Of a DNA stretch of 64,000 nt, positions 42,900 to 52,671 are shown piece after piece. Under the pieces are notes generated by a model. That model saw only the letters and a list, made by a program, of their open reading frames with translations. It was not told where the DNA came from and ran no database searches. This stretch comes from Methanothermococcus thermolithotrophicus DSM 2095 (GTDB lineage: Archaea; AGJL01; Methanococci; Methanococcales; Methanococcaceae): the NCBI RefSeq assembly GCF_946463545.1, contig NZ_OX296583.1, positions 620,001-684,000 on the forward strand, written 5' to 3'. The position numbers and the translations under genes are program-made. Positions within the stretch are counted from its first letter, which is position 1. The number at the start of each line of letters is the position of its first letter.

Positions 42900-42922
42900 T
42901 CCAACCTTTTTAAAAGGTTGGA
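42900..42922. terminator. Bidirectional hairpin terminator
   Basis: Perfect 11-bp stem (TCCAACCTTTT/AAAAGGTTGGA around a single T) between two convergent genes. It has T and A runs on both sides, so it can end transcription from either direction. Confidence 0.6.
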
Positions 42923-42928
42923 GATATA

Positions 42929-43693
42929 TTATAATTTAGGCTTTCTATACTCTGTTTCAAAATCTTTATCGTATAGTTTTGAGTATTCATACCAATCAGG
43001 ATCTAAAACGTCTCCAACGATTATTAAAGCTGTTTTTTTAATTCCTGCTTCTTTAACTTTTTCAGCAATATCATTTAGTTTTCCCCTTATTATCTTTTCA
43101 TCTTCCCATGATGCATGGTAAACTACAGCTACAGGTGTTTCTTCAGGGTATCCTCCTTCAACAAGTTCGTTGCATACCTTTTCTATCATTCCCACACCTA
43201 AATATATTGCCATAGTTGCCTGATGCTTTGCTAAATTTTTGATTTTCTCCTTCTCAGGCTTTGGAGTCTTTCCTTCTGGTCTTGTAATAATTACAGTTTG
43301 TGAAACTTTCGGGAGTGTGAGCTCAGATTTTAAAGTAGCTGCTGCAGCAAATAATGAAGTAACCCCCGGAATAATCTCAACATCTATGTCGTATTTTCTT
43401 AATTCATCTATCTGTTCCTTAATAGCTCCGTAAATAGACGGATCGCCAGTATGTACTCTAACTACATTTAAATCATTTTTAATTCCTTCCACCATTACAT
43501 TTACGATTTCATCCAAATCCATTGTAGCGCTGTTGTATATCTTGGCGTTCTTTTTGTTATATTCAAGAACCTCCTTATTAACAAGGGATCCTGCATAAAC
43601 TATAATATCCGCATTTTCTATGGCTTTTTTACCCTTAACTGTAATTAGTTCTTTATCCCCGGGTCCTGCTCCAACTATAATTACCTTTTTCAT
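42929..43693 (-). CDS. cbiF: Cobalt-precorrin-4 C11-methyltransferase
   Basis: 254 aa, SAM-dependent tetrapyrrole methyltransferase of the anaerobic cobamide pathway, needed for the corrinoids of methanogenesis. Signatures: VIIVGAGPGDKELITVKGKKAIENADIIVYAGSLV in pattern, VRVHTGDPSIYGAIKEQIDEL, and VEIIPGVTSLFAAAATLKSELTLPKVSQTVIITR, which is typical of CbiF/CobM. The C-terminus has VYHASWEDEKIIRGKLNDI. Other cbi genes are not in the window. Confidence 0.95.
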   Translation of the reverse strand: MKKVIIVGAGPGDKELITVKGKKAIENADIIVYAGSLVNKEVLEYNKKNAKIYNSATMDLDEIVNVMVEGIKNDLNVVRVHTGDPSIYGAIKEQIDELRKYDIDVEIIPGVTSLFAAAATLKSELTLPKVSQTVIITRPEGKTPKPEKEKIKNLAKHQATMAIYLGVGMIEKVCNELVEGGYPEETPVAVVYHASWEDEKIIRGKLNDIAEKVKEAGIKKTALIIVGDVLDPDWYEYSKLYDKDFETEYRKPKL

Positions 43694-43762
43694 TTTACTA
43701 CCTCTATTCCTTACAATTTAACTACATTTAAGTTTATATTACGTTGGTGTTATATTATTTAT

Positions 43763-44986
43763 CTATTGCATCCCTTTTTTCAATATTTCGGAAATTTCCC
43801 CGTAAATTACATTACTTTTACAGAAGTTAGGGAGATAAATTGCTGCCTTTCCTGAGTTAGTTGCCACATTCTTGTAACCCATATCCTCTATAGGAGCTAC
43901 CACCATGCAGGTATCTGTAACTATCTTTCCGCCAGCATTTTCTATTATTTCGGTGTAACCCATTCTATCAGCTATCGATTTAATATGGATTGATGTACAA
44001 ACCCACAAATCGCTCTTAAACTTTGCATTTTGCTCAGTTATAAAATCTACCACTTCTTTAATTTCATCCAAACTACAGTGTGGGCAACCTATACAAATTA
44101 GGTCCGGAGCTCCTGTAGTACTGTTTAATATTTCATACTCATTCTTAATATCCTCTTCAGTTATTGTTATTCTTTCAAGGTTTTCTTGAACTATTGGCAT
44201 GCCCTTCTTAGCTTCAGGTGTAACATCCTCAACATGATAGAGTGCAACACCACCACTTGCCGCAAGAGCTGCCCCAAGGGCTTTTAATTGATCTGTTTTT
44301 ATATGTTCGGCTTTTTTAAACTTGAAATAAGGAATTCCGTTTTTTACGATTTTACCTACTATTGAACCTAAGAGTCCAAATTCAAATTTAGTTTTACCTT
44401 TAGCATACGTTTCAAATTCAACCTCAACTATGTGTGTTGGACTTCTGTTTTCATCTAAATGATAGCCGTAACACGGTGTCTTACCCACAATTGCTGCTGC
44501 AAGTGCAGAAGGTCCCCCTTCCCTATTGGTCCTAGCTCCAATTACTGAATTTACATAACAAACTGCAGAAGATTCAGCCCAGGCTACATGGGAACCAAAA
44601 ACTGGCACATTTCCGGTTAAATAAGGTGTGCAAGTACAGCTAATCTCAACACCCATTTTTTTAAAGCATTCTATAATTTCAAGCTGTTTTTTTGAAAATT
44701 CTTCTGGAAAACCTAATTCCTTATATCTCACAAGATCCATTCCAGCTGGATTGAGTGTTGTTGGAACTGAAACTTTAACACCTTTTTCTGCCAGGTCTTT
44801 TAAAAATTCTAATCCCTTTTCACCTATGGTTTTATATGAAACTCCTGAAACCTGAGCAGAGGATATTGGTACCAACTTCTCGGCACCGTAAATATCCCCT
44901 AAAGACACAAGGAGATTCATACATGTTTCAAGTGCTTCCCCATATTCTCCATTATACATTTTTTCTTCTTCCTTTGTAAGATACAT
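43763..44986 (-). CDS. Phosphomevalonate dehydratase large subunit (aconitase X family)
   Basis: About 407 aa from the ATG at 44986 ([16 protein letters not shown]), which follows GGTGAAATTT; longer starts up to 45073 are unlikely. Family marks: [68 protein letters not shown] in pattern, and [12 protein letters not shown]. It dehydrates 5-phosphomevalonate to trans-anhydromevalonate phosphate in the archaeal isoprenoid pathway. The small subunit gene is elsewhere. Confidence 0.9.
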   Translation of the reverse strand: MYLTKEEEKMYNGEYGEALETCMNLLVSLGDIYGAEKLVPISSAQVSGVSYKTIGEKGLEFLKDLAEKGVKVSVPTTLNPAGMDLVRYKELGFPEEFSKKQLEIIECFKKMGVEISCTCTPYLTGNVPVFGSHVAWAESSAVCYVNSVIGARTNREGGPSALAAAIVGKTPCYGYHLDENRSPTHIVEVEFETYAKGKTKFEFGLLGSIVGKIVKNGIPYFKFKKAEHIKTDQLKALGAALAASGGVALYHVEDVTPEAKKGMPIVQENLERITITEEDIKNEYEILNSTTGAPDLICIGCPHCSLDEIKEVVDFITEQNAKFKSDLWVCTSIHIKSIADRMGYTEIIENAGGKIVTDTCMVVAPIEDMGYKNVATNSGKAAIYLPNFCKSNVIYGEISEILKKGMQ

Positions 44987-45073
44987 AAATTTCACCATAT
45001 ATAGTTGTATAGATAAACTAAGCTTTCTATAAATGAGTTGTATTTTGATGAAAATATCAGATAGGTACACCAT

Positions 45074-45426
45074 CTTTATAAGCTACTAAATTATATATAA
45101 CCCACAATTTTAAACCATAAGTTTAAACTTATCATTCAATAATATCTTTTATTATAAAAATAATGACATAATAGAATTATTCCTCAATAGAGAGTTGTTT
45201 CAATGAAATCGAGCCATGTTTTTTAGAAATAAAAAGGTTTGGTGTCGAAGTAAATCCGAAGGATTTACTGACTCACAAAATCTTTTAGATTTTGTCGAGC
45301 GAACTGAAACAATATTTATAAACAGAAACCCAACCTTAGATTATTAACAACCTATAAAGCAGTTGGTTTATTTGAAAAAATGAAGCCAATTGCATGACCT
45401 GATGATTTACGGACAACAGTGGGATA
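45074..45426. repeat. Intergenic region with palindromes
   Basis: 353 bp with no gene. Two perfect hairpins lie side by side: GTAAATCCGAAGGATTTAC (about 45247-45265, GAA loop) and a hairpin with ACAAAATCT/AGATTTTGT arms (about 45276-45297). A GTTTCA/TGAAAC pair lies further out. It must also contain the promoters of the divergent flanking genes. Similar in style to the chains at 2.5 and 13.6 kb. Confidence 0.55.
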
Positions 45427-46302
45427 ATGAACGGAATTACTGTAAAACCTATAAGAACCAAATACATTGATAGAAATGAAGATTTCATTTCAGAAACTAT
45501 TAATTCATTAAAAAGGGAAATGAAAAACGGTTTAACAATTAAAGACGGGGATTTTATAGTTGTAAGTGAAAAATTCATAGCCACAAGTGAAAACAACTTC
45601 GTTGATGAAAAGGATGCAAAACCTGGATTTTTGGCATACTTTTGTTATTACTGGTCAAAGTATCTCTGGGGCTACTTCCTTGGACCAATATTAAAAACAA
45701 GGAAAGACAGAATAAAAAATCTCAGAAAGATGCCAAAAAAAGAGACTTTAAAACACAAACAGGTTGTTATTGATTACGTCGGGTTAAGATATGCGTTGAA
45801 GCCTGCCTCTGAAGGTGGTGTAGATTTAACCAATGTTCCAGGGACTTATGCTGCATTACTTCCTAAAAATCCTGAAAAATCTGCCAAAAAACTATATGAT
45901 GAAATCAAAAAGGAATTTGGGATTGATGTAGTTGTCATGGTTATAGACACAGATGCAACTTATAGATTTTATAAATGGTATGTAACCGCATTACCTATTG
46001 CAATGGATGGAATAATTTCAAAAATTGGAGTTTTAGGTTATGTTATTGGTAAAATTGCAGGTATTTTAAAAATAGGTGGATTATGTGGAGCCACGCCTTT
46101 GGCAGTTGTAGGCAATGAAGTCTATAAAGAATATCCAATTGAAAAACTTCTTTACATAGCAAATTTAGCCGATACATCCCAGGTGCCATATACTAAATCC
46201 ATACACGATATTATGAAAAAATATAATACCTTTGAAATTACAGTGGATGTTTTAAAGGAGCTGGAACACTCTCCAGTAGTTGTAATTCGTTGTGATAGGT
46301 AA
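45427..46302 (+). CDS. Coenzyme F420:glutamate ligase-like (CofE superfamily) protein
   Basis: 291 aa. DGDFIVVSEKFIATSENN near the N-terminus and GVDLTNVPGTYAALLPKNPEKSA and VVMVIDTDATYRFYKWYVTALPIAMDGI in the middle fit the CofE superfamily fold and its metal-binding acidic residues. It is longer than and different from true CofE (about 250 aa), so the reaction is not known; a related amide ligase is possible. It stands alone between divergent and convergent neighbours. Confidence 0.7.
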   Translation: MNGITVKPIRTKYIDRNEDFISETINSLKREMKNGLTIKDGDFIVVSEKFIATSENNFVDEKDAKPGFLAYFCYYWSKYLWGYFLGPILKTRKDRIKNLRKMPKKETLKHKQVVIDYVGLRYALKPASEGGVDLTNVPGTYAALLPKNPEKSAKKLYDEIKKEFGIDVVVMVIDTDATYRFYKWYVTALPIAMDGIISKIGVLGYVIGKIAGILKIGGLCGATPLAVVGNEVYKEYPIEKLLYIANLADTSQVPYTKSIHDIMKKYNTFEITVDVLKELEHSPVVVIRCDR

Positions 46303-46319
46303 TAATGTATTTATATAAA

Positions 46320-48038
46320 TTATACTTTCCTATTCATCAATATGCCCTCAATTAATGATTTTATCATTATCTCGTGGGAAAGTTTGTAAATTTCAAATTC
46401 ATCTTCGTTTTCCCTTTCAATTAACTCTAAGAGCTCTTTTGATAGTGAAACTTCCATACATTTATCCTTTGGTAATATATAAACAACTCTTCCATCCTCT
46501 AATTCTACTTCAGAACATTCTGATTTCATAGCCACTACTACTGAAGGTTTTTCTGAGTCTTTAAGATCTATTCTGATTTTTCGGCCCATAGATGATCCTT
46601 CTTTTTTCCATTCTTTTTTCTTTTCATTAATAAACTTAGTTAATTCATCTACATAAATGTTATTTAAACTATTTTTCCTTTTCCTAATTTCCCTGTAAAG
46701 ATCCTCTAAGAGCTCCTGTGGATAGTATTCAATTACCCTTTTTAAAAACTTTAAATTTGATCCTATATCGTTTAAGGATTCCAAAACCACTTTTAACACT
46801 TCTTTTTCAATAAAACCACTTTTTATCAAAGTTAAAGCAGCTTCTTGGGATAGATTGAAATCATTTAGTTTTTCTTTTATATCCTCCAAATATCTTGATA
46901 CATACTTTTGATCGTACATTCCAACATTTCCAATTATCTTTAATGCATGCCTAACTATCCAATAATCCCCTTCATTTAGCAGATTATATATCATATCAAT
47001 ATTTTTAACAATAATTTCAGGATCCACCATAGACAGGTTGTGAAGAAGATATACTGCAGGCTTTCTAATATCGTCATCTTCGTTTAGCAGGTTGTTGATA
47101 TTCAGCCTTGTTTCAAATTTCTTTGGCTCTAAGAAGCACAACCTGCCCAGAGCAAACAAGGAATAAACTTTAATCATTTTACTTTCTGAACTTTCTAAAT
47201 TAAGGTTTTTTATTAATTTATCCATTGAAGATTTGAAATAATAGGGCTTGTTCTTACTCAGCTTCCAGATGGCATATGCTGCACTTGTTCTGAGCTCCAA
47301 AGAATCGTCGTTTAAGTTACAAATTATTTTATGTGCCCTTTCTTCATCGATATCTATATTTTCAATATTTCCAAGAATTTTAAGTGCATTTATTTTAATG
47401 ATGGGATTTTTATCGTCAAGACAACTAAACATGTCTTCAGAGTATCTCTCCACCAACTTTGGATTTACTTCACTTATATTTTTTAGAACCTCCATCAACA
47501 CAGATTTTATCATTATTCTCTTTGTTATCTTGTCCATCAATTGAAACTTTGATTTACATTCTGGATTTAAGGTAATCTTTGCCAAAGAATACGCTGCTGA
47601 ACATACTACATTTGGGTTGGCATCCTCTAACCTACTTACTATTTTATCAATATATTTTTTCACCATGTCAAAACATACAAGACCTATATTCCCCATTAAA
47701 TCAAGAACATTCTTTCTAATTCTCCAGTCCTGGTCATCAAGTAGTTTTGCCACTTTAGGCATTATCCCTTCTATTATTCTTGGGTTTGAAACTGAAATCA
47801 TGGATAAAGAACATATGGCTGCCAGCTTTAGCTTAAAATCTCCCCCAAGTGGTTTCTCAAACTTTGGAATGAGTTTAATTACCGTCTCTGGATCCTTAAA
47901 TCCCAAACTTCCTACCATCAACATATCTCCAACGGTAGAGAGCTCGACATCTGTATGAATCGGGTTTATATTTTTTGAATCCATTGTATCATCAAAGTTA
48001 TTATCTAGTTTGTTAAAATTAGGAATCCAGGATATCAT
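46320..48038 (-). CDS. HEAT-repeat protein
   Basis: 572 aa. From about residue 30 to 420 it is a chain of HEAT/armadillo units of some 37-40 residues, for example DDQDWRIRKNVLDLMGNIGLV, DANPNVVCSAAYSLAKITL, DKNPIIKINALKILGNIE, DDSLELRTSAAYAIWKLSK. The C-terminal 80 residues form a separate alpha/beta part (RIRIDLKDSEKPSVVVAMKS, EVELEDGRVVYILP). HEAT proteins are protein-protein scaffolds. It is divergent from the archaellum operon with a shared 320-bp regulatory region, so a role in archaellum assembly or control is possible but not shown. Confidence 0.8.
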   Translation of the reverse strand: MISWIPNFNKLDNNFDDTMDSKNINPIHTDVELSTVGDMLMVGSLGFKDPETVIKLIPKFEKPLGGDFKLKLAAICSLSMISVSNPRIIEGIMPKVAKLLDDQDWRIRKNVLDLMGNIGLVCFDMVKKYIDKIVSRLEDANPNVVCSAAYSLAKITLNPECKSKFQLMDKITKRIMIKSVLMEVLKNISEVNPKLVERYSEDMFSCLDDKNPIIKINALKILGNIENIDIDEERAHKIICNLNDDSLELRTSAAYAIWKLSKNKPYYFKSSMDKLIKNLNLESSESKMIKVYSLFALGRLCFLEPKKFETRLNINNLLNEDDDIRKPAVYLLHNLSMVDPEIIVKNIDMIYNLLNEGDYWIVRHALKIIGNVGMYDQKYVSRYLEDIKEKLNDFNLSQEAALTLIKSGFIEKEVLKVVLESLNDIGSNLKFLKRVIEYYPQELLEDLYREIRKRKNSLNNIYVDELTKFINEKKKEWKKEGSSMGRKIRIDLKDSEKPSVVVAMKSECSEVELEDGRVVYILPKDKCMEVSLSKELLELIERENEDEFEIYKLSHEIMIKSLIEGILMNRKV

Positions 48039-48359
48039 AATATCACGATTTTGCTTGTATACGTATGTTGGATTTAAACCAATATATTGATTTTTTGCAG
48101 GTGATTATGTAGGTACCATTTATAGCATCGCCGAAAGTATTGCCAAAATCTACCTACATAAACACATACAAAAAGAAGTACAAAAAAAGTATTTATTTAG
48201 TAAAAAAGACATTACATTTTGGGGATATCCTAGAGATGAAGCCTAAGAGGAGAGGTTAAAATATATTCGACATTTGTCTTTGTAATTGCCCAATAGAAAT
48301 ACATTTCTAAATTTTTACAAACCGCCAAATAGCCTATGAATATACATGGGAGGTACAGT
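48039..48359 (+). promoter_or_regulatory. Regulatory region of the archaellum operon
   Basis: 321 bp with no gene. A perfect 10-bp inverted repeat (TATGTAGGTA at 48106-48115, TACCTACATA at 48151-48160, 35 bases apart) lies upstream. TATA-like tracts follow near 48189-48199 and 48257-48267. A 6-bp stem (CCTATG 48333-48338 / CATGGG 48345-48350) runs into the flaB1 Shine-Dalgarno GGGAGG (48348-48353), so the leader may fold over its own ribosome site. Confidence 0.5.
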
Positions 48360-49349
48360 ATGAAAATAGCACAGTTTATTAAAGACAAGAAGGGTGCCTC
48401 TGGTATTGGTACCTTAATTGTCTTTATTGCCATGGTATTAGTTGCTGCAGTTGCAGCAAGTGTTTTAATTAACACAAGCGGATTCTTACAACAAAAAGCA
48501 TCCAGCACAGGTAAAGAAAGTACAGAACAGGTAGCTAGTGGATTAATGACCAGTGGTGTAACTGGTCACATCTACAAGTACGGCACTACCTACTATGATT
48601 TAGATAAGATGGTAGCTTATATTTTACCAAACGCTGGAAGCGCTCCAATTGACTTGAAGGAAGCCAAATTGTTCCTTACATACGATGGTAAAAGCGTAGT
48701 ATTAAACTACAGTGGTAAATTAGATGCTACAGCTGGAGAAACAGACGTATTCAAATTGACAAATGCATTTGCTATAAACTATTCAAATGTATCACACCCT
48801 GTAACAACTACAGTAATTAAAGACAATACCACTAACGATGGTAGTACATCCGATACAATTGAAATCAGTACAACTAATCCAAAATTAAAAGCAATATTAA
48901 AAGGATTATCAGTTGGAGATAAGGTAACAGTATTATCCAACAATACAATAACTTCAGAAAATATAACCACAGTATACAGTAGATCATACGACGGTACCAC
49001 ATTTACAATTGTTATGAACTTTACAAGTACTAACATAGTAACTGCTGACAAAACATTAGGAACCTCAGACTGGGTAAAACTCAATGGAACTACAGTATGG
49101 GGAGGAGCAGACGACAGCTCATTCTTAGTAGTTGCATTACAAGATGCTGATAAATCAGTTGTTCAGAATGCAGTTATCAACAAAGGGGATTTAGTAGCAA
49201 TCCTTATAAACTCTGAAGCAGCATTCAATGCAGAAATACCTGAAAGAAAAGGTGTTTCAGGTAAATTACAACCAGAGTTTGGAGCTCCTGCAGTTATGGA
49301 GTTCACAACACCTGTTGCATACACTCAAGAAATTATGGAATTGCAGTAA
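48360..49349 (+). CDS. flaB1: Archaellin (flagellin) FlaB1
   Basis: 329 aa from the ATG at 48360 after GGGAGGT. The class III signal peptide [12 protein letters not shown] is cut by FlaK before [20 protein letters not shown], the helix that packs in the filament core. The variable outer domain carries several N-x-S/T sites for N-glycans and one copy of an 80-residue module ([18 protein letters not shown] to [12 protein letters not shown]). The C-terminus ends [11 protein letters not shown]. Its first 245 bp and its last 250 bp are almost identical to flaB2. First gene of the archaellum operon and probably a major filament subunit. Confidence 0.96.
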   Translation: MKIAQFIKDKKGASGIGTLIVFIAMVLVAAVAASVLINTSGFLQQKASSTGKESTEQVASGLMTSGVTGHIYKYGTTYYDLDKMVAYILPNAGSAPIDLKEAKLFLTYDGKSVVLNYSGKLDATAGETDVFKLTNAFAINYSNVSHPVTTTVIKDNTTNDGSTSDTIEISTTNPKLKAILKGLSVGDKVTVLSNNTITSENITTVYSRSYDGTTFTIVMNFTSTNIVTADKTLGTSDWVKLNGTTVWGGADDSSFLVVALQDADKSVVQNAVINKGDLVAILINSEAAFNAEIPERKGVSGKLQPEFGAPAVMEFTTPVAYTQEIMELQ

Positions 49350-49379
49350 TGCCTCCATTAAAAAAAGGAGGGTAGGTTA

Positions 49380-50690
49380 ATGAAAATAGCACAGTTTATT
49401 AAAGACAAGAAGGGTGCCTCTGGTATTGGTACCTTAATTGTCTTTATTGCCATGGTATTAGTTGCTGCAGTTGCAGCAAGTGTTTTAATTAACACAAGCG
49501 GATTCTTACAACAAAAAGCATCCAGCACAGGTAAAGAAAGTACAGAACAGGTAGCTAGTGGATTAATGACCAGTGGTGTAACTGGTCACATCTACAAGTA
49601 CGGCACTACCTACTATGATTTAGATAAAATGGCAGTATATATTTTACCAAACGCTGGAAGCGCTCCAATCGACTTGAAGGAAGCTAAATTGTTCCTTACA
49701 TACGATGGTAAAAGCGTAGTATTAAACTACAGCGATAAATTAGATGCTACAGCTGGAGAAACTAATGTATTCAGCTTGACAAATGCATTTAATATAAACT
49801 ATTCAAATGTATCGCACCCTGTAACAACTACAGATCTTATAAATGATGCACCATCTGCATTTGATATAAACTATACAGCTGCTGGTTACCCAACAACAGA
49901 GACAATACTTATAAACGGTACCACAGACAGGATCAACATAACATCAAACAATGCTGCTTTAGTAGAGATATTCAAAGGTCTAAGGGTAGGAGACACAGTG
50001 ACTGTAGATACCAATGCCACTAATTGGACATCAGCGACAGCCGCTAATGCCCTCGTAGAAAATGTGATAGACCTAGGTACTGGAGATTACAAAGTTGTAT
50101 TAAACTTCTCAACTAATGTGATAGATGATACATCCACTACAACAACATTAGGATCTAGCGATTGGGTAAAACTCAATGGATCAGTATATGTGGATAAAAT
50201 CAAAATTGCCACAACTAATTCAAAATTAAAAGCAGTATTAAAAGGATTATCAGTTGGAGATAAGGTAACAGTATTATCCAACAAGACGATAACTTCAGAA
50301 AATATAACTACCATAGACAGCACATTATACGATGGTACTACATTTACAATTACCATGAACTTCACAAATTATAGTATAATATCTGCAAGTGAGACATTAG
50401 GAACCTCAGACTGGGTAAAACTCAATGGAACTACAGTATGGGGAGGAGCAGACGACAGCTCATTCTTAGTAGTTGCATTACAAGATGCTGATAAATCAGT
50501 TGTTCAGAATGCAGTTATCAACAAAGGGGATTTAGTAGCAATCCTTATAAACTCTGAAGCAGCACTCGGTAAAGAAATACCTGAAAGAAAAGGTGTTTCA
50601 GGTAAATTACAACCAGAGTTTGGAGCTCCTGCAGTTATGGAGTTCACAACACCTGTTGCATACACTCAAGAAATTATGGAATTACAATAA
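49380..50690 (+). CDS. flaB2: Archaellin FlaB2 with duplicated outer module
   Basis: 436 aa, about 107 longer than FlaB1. The signal peptide, core helix and C-terminus match FlaB1. The extra length is a second, diverged copy of the 80-residue module: [17 protein letters not shown] ... [12 protein letters not shown] (about 49927-50189), followed by [18 protein letters not shown] ... [12 protein letters not shown] (about 50198-50440). The second copy is nearly identical to FlaB1. Its Shine-Dalgarno lies in a CCTCC/GGAGG stem (49352-49371). Confidence 0.95.
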   Translation: MKIAQFIKDKKGASGIGTLIVFIAMVLVAAVAASVLINTSGFLQQKASSTGKESTEQVASGLMTSGVTGHIYKYGTTYYDLDKMAVYILPNAGSAPIDLKEAKLFLTYDGKSVVLNYSDKLDATAGETNVFSLTNAFNINYSNVSHPVTTTDLINDAPSAFDINYTAAGYPTTETILINGTTDRINITSNNAALVEIFKGLRVGDTVTVDTNATNWTSATAANALVENVIDLGTGDYKVVLNFSTNVIDDTSTTTTLGSSDWVKLNGSVYVDKIKIATTNSKLKAVLKGLSVGDKVTVLSNKTITSENITTIDSTLYDGTTFTITMNFTNYSIISASETLGTSDWVKLNGTTVWGGADDSSFLVVALQDADKSVVQNAVINKGDLVAILINSEAALGKEIPERKGVSGKLQPEFGAPAVMEFTTPVAYTQEIMELQ

Positions 50691-50736
50691 ACTAAGCTAT
50701 AATAAATATCCTCATTGAAAATGGGAGGTAACAATT

Positions 50737-51387
50737 ATGAAAATATTCGAATTCTTAAAGAACAAAAAAGGTGCCTCTGGTATTGGTACCTTAATTGTCT
50801 TTATTGCCATGGTATTAGTTGCTGCAGTTGCAGCAAGTGTTTTAATTAACACAAGCGGATTCTTACAACAAAAAGCATCCAGCACAGGTAAAGAAAGTAC
50901 AGAACAGGTAGCTAGTGGATTACAAACACTACAAGTCTTAGGTATGCACAACAATGCAAACATAAACTACACCGCAATCTACATATCTCCAAATGCTGGA
51001 AGTGCTCCAATCGATTTAGAACAGGCAGTAGTTATGATGTCCGATGGTGCTACCAAATTAGTAGCAAAATACAACGACACCAGTAATGATTACGATAGCT
51101 TAACAAGCGGTGGATCAGTATTTGAATCAGATGTATGGAACAGCGTAAAAAACACAGAATTTGGAATCATAGTAATTCAAGATGCAGATGGATCATGTAA
51201 GAATACTACACCAGTTATAAACAAAGGAGATATCGTAGCTATAGCATTGAACACAACCGGATTAAGTATGGACCCAAGATCTGAAATAACCGGAACAATA
51301 ACCCCAGAATTCGGAGCTCCAGCGATAATATCATTCACAACACCTGCAACATACTTAGATGATTCAAGAATCATACAGCTTCAATAA
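50737..51387 (+). CDS. flaB3: Archaellin FlaB3
   Basis: 216 aa, the usual length. Signal peptide MKIFEFLKNKKG, then the same core helix as FlaB1/B2, identical to them at DNA level over about 170 bp (to the GLMT/GLQT junction). The outer domain lacks the 80-residue module. C-terminus TYLDDSRIIQLQ. GGGAGGT precedes the ATG; CCTC/GAGG (50710-50728) can fold over it. Confidence 0.96.
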   Translation: MKIFEFLKNKKGASGIGTLIVFIAMVLVAAVAASVLINTSGFLQQKASSTGKESTEQVASGLQTLQVLGMHNNANINYTAIYISPNAGSAPIDLEQAVVMMSDGATKLVAKYNDTSNDYDSLTSGGSVFESDVWNSVKNTEFGIIVIQDADGSCKNTTPVINKGDIVAIALNTTGLSMDPRSEITGTITPEFGAPAIISFTTPATYLDDSRIIQLQ

Positions 51388-51453
51388 ATACCCCGATATT
51401 CTTTAAAAGCCCTTAATTTCTTATTTTTTTTATTGAGATAAGGAGGAGCATAT

Positions 51454-52107
51454 ATGTTAAAAAAATTCTTTAAAAATAGGAGGGGTGCTGTAGGTATCGG
51501 TACGCTGATTATATTCATTGCACTCGTATTGGTTGCAGCAGTAGCTGCTTCCGTAATTATAAACACAGCAGGAAAGTTGCAGCATAAGGCATCTATTGTA
51601 GGTCAGCAAAGTACTCAGCAGGTTGCAAGCGGAATACAAGTTATTAAAGTTATAGGCTATGGTTCCGGAAACATAACTAAAATGGCAATACTGGTATCTC
51701 CAAACATAGGAGATGAAGTTGATCTATCATCCACGATCGTTTCTCTATCAAATGGCGATAGGAAGGTATCTTTAGTGTACTCAGGATACATCGAGCATGT
51801 TGAAGATAGTGGCTCTAAAGATATATTTAACATAACTGGCGCATGGCCTCTTGCTGATAATTATCCAGATCCAGAATTTGGGTTAATAGTATTACAAGAC
51901 GCCGATGGTTCAACAAATAGCACCGCGCATCCTACAGTAAACTATGGAGACAAGGTTATCATAGCAATCGACCTCACCAATAGCCTCGGACCGATAGCTG
52001 AAAGACAAAAAGTATTTGGAGAAGTAATTCCCGAATATGGGGCTTCAGGAATAATTGACTTTAGGGCACCGTCAGCCTTCGTTGATGCTGTAACTGTTCT
52101 TCAATAA
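51454..52107 (+). CDS. Archaellin FlaB4 (divergent)
   Basis: 217 aa. Signal peptide MLKKFFKNRRG cut before [24 protein letters not shown]. The codon use and core sequence differ from the first three, so it has escaped their homogenisation. Ends AFVDAVTVLQ. A divergent last archaellin next to flaC corresponds in M. voltae to the FlaB3 hook-like subunit, so a basal/hook role is a reasonable inference. AAGGAGGA precedes the ATG. Confidence 0.93.
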   Translation: MLKKFFKNRRGAVGIGTLIIFIALVLVAAVAASVIINTAGKLQHKASIVGQQSTQQVASGIQVIKVIGYGSGNITKMAILVSPNIGDEVDLSSTIVSLSNGDRKVSLVYSGYIEHVEDSGSKDIFNITGAWPLADNYPDPEFGLIVLQDADGSTNSTAHPTVNYGDKVIIAIDLTNSLGPIAERQKVFGEVIPEYGASGIIDFRAPSAFVDAVTVLQ

Positions 52108-52120
52108 TTAGGTGAAAAAA

Positions 52121-52671
52121 ATGCCAAACATCTCTGAAATAATTGAAGAAATAAAAAAAAAATAGCATTTAGTAAAGGGAAAAAAAAGGAGGAACTTGAA
52201 GTTGAGGAAGAATTTAGAATAGATGAGGAAATAATCGAAGATACTGGTGAAGATCTAGCAGCAGCAAATGAAGAACTTCTCGCCAAAATAAGTGAACTTG
52301 AATCAAGATTTCCAAAAATAGAAATGATGGTCACCAATATCAGAAAAGAAAACGAAAGTCTCAGAAACGACATAAATAAAATAAACGAAAATTTCCAGGA
52401 CATAATGGCACTCTACGAAGTAGTTTCAAACCAGATAAATCCATTTATAGGAATTTCAAAAGTTACAGCAACCAGCATGGAAAAAATTGAAAGACTAGAG
52501 TATGAAGCGGATCACCTCAGAAAAAAGGTAAAGGAATTACAGAACGATATCGTGATACTTGCAAATATATACCTAGAGCAGCACGACATAGATTTGGACG
52601 AAATTATTAATGAAGTGCTTGCAGATGAAGAAATCTCCAAAGCAATATCCGGAGAGGATATAGATGGTTAA
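52121..52671 (+). CDS. flaC: FlaC archaellum cytoplasmic-ring protein, frameshifted at a run of ten A
   Basis: The ATG at 52121 (after GGTGAAAAAA) opens MPNISEIIEEIKKK and hits TAG at 52163, right after A10 (52153-52162). In the -1 frame the sequence reads on: IAFSKGKKKEELEVEEEF, then a coiled coil (NEELLAKISELESRFPKIEMM, RLEYEADHLRKKVKELQND) to the stop at 52671. Joined, the protein is about 183 aa, the usual length of FlaC, which with FlaD/E forms the cytoplasmic collar of the archaellum motor. An eleventh A, or -1 slippage, would restore it. The downstream frame has no start with a Shine-Dalgarno before 52324. Confidence 0.85.

Noticed and set aside
45427-46302. True CofE, F420-0:glutamate ligase
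   Set aside because: It is about 40 residues longer and diverges outside the shared fold, so only superfamily membership is claimed.
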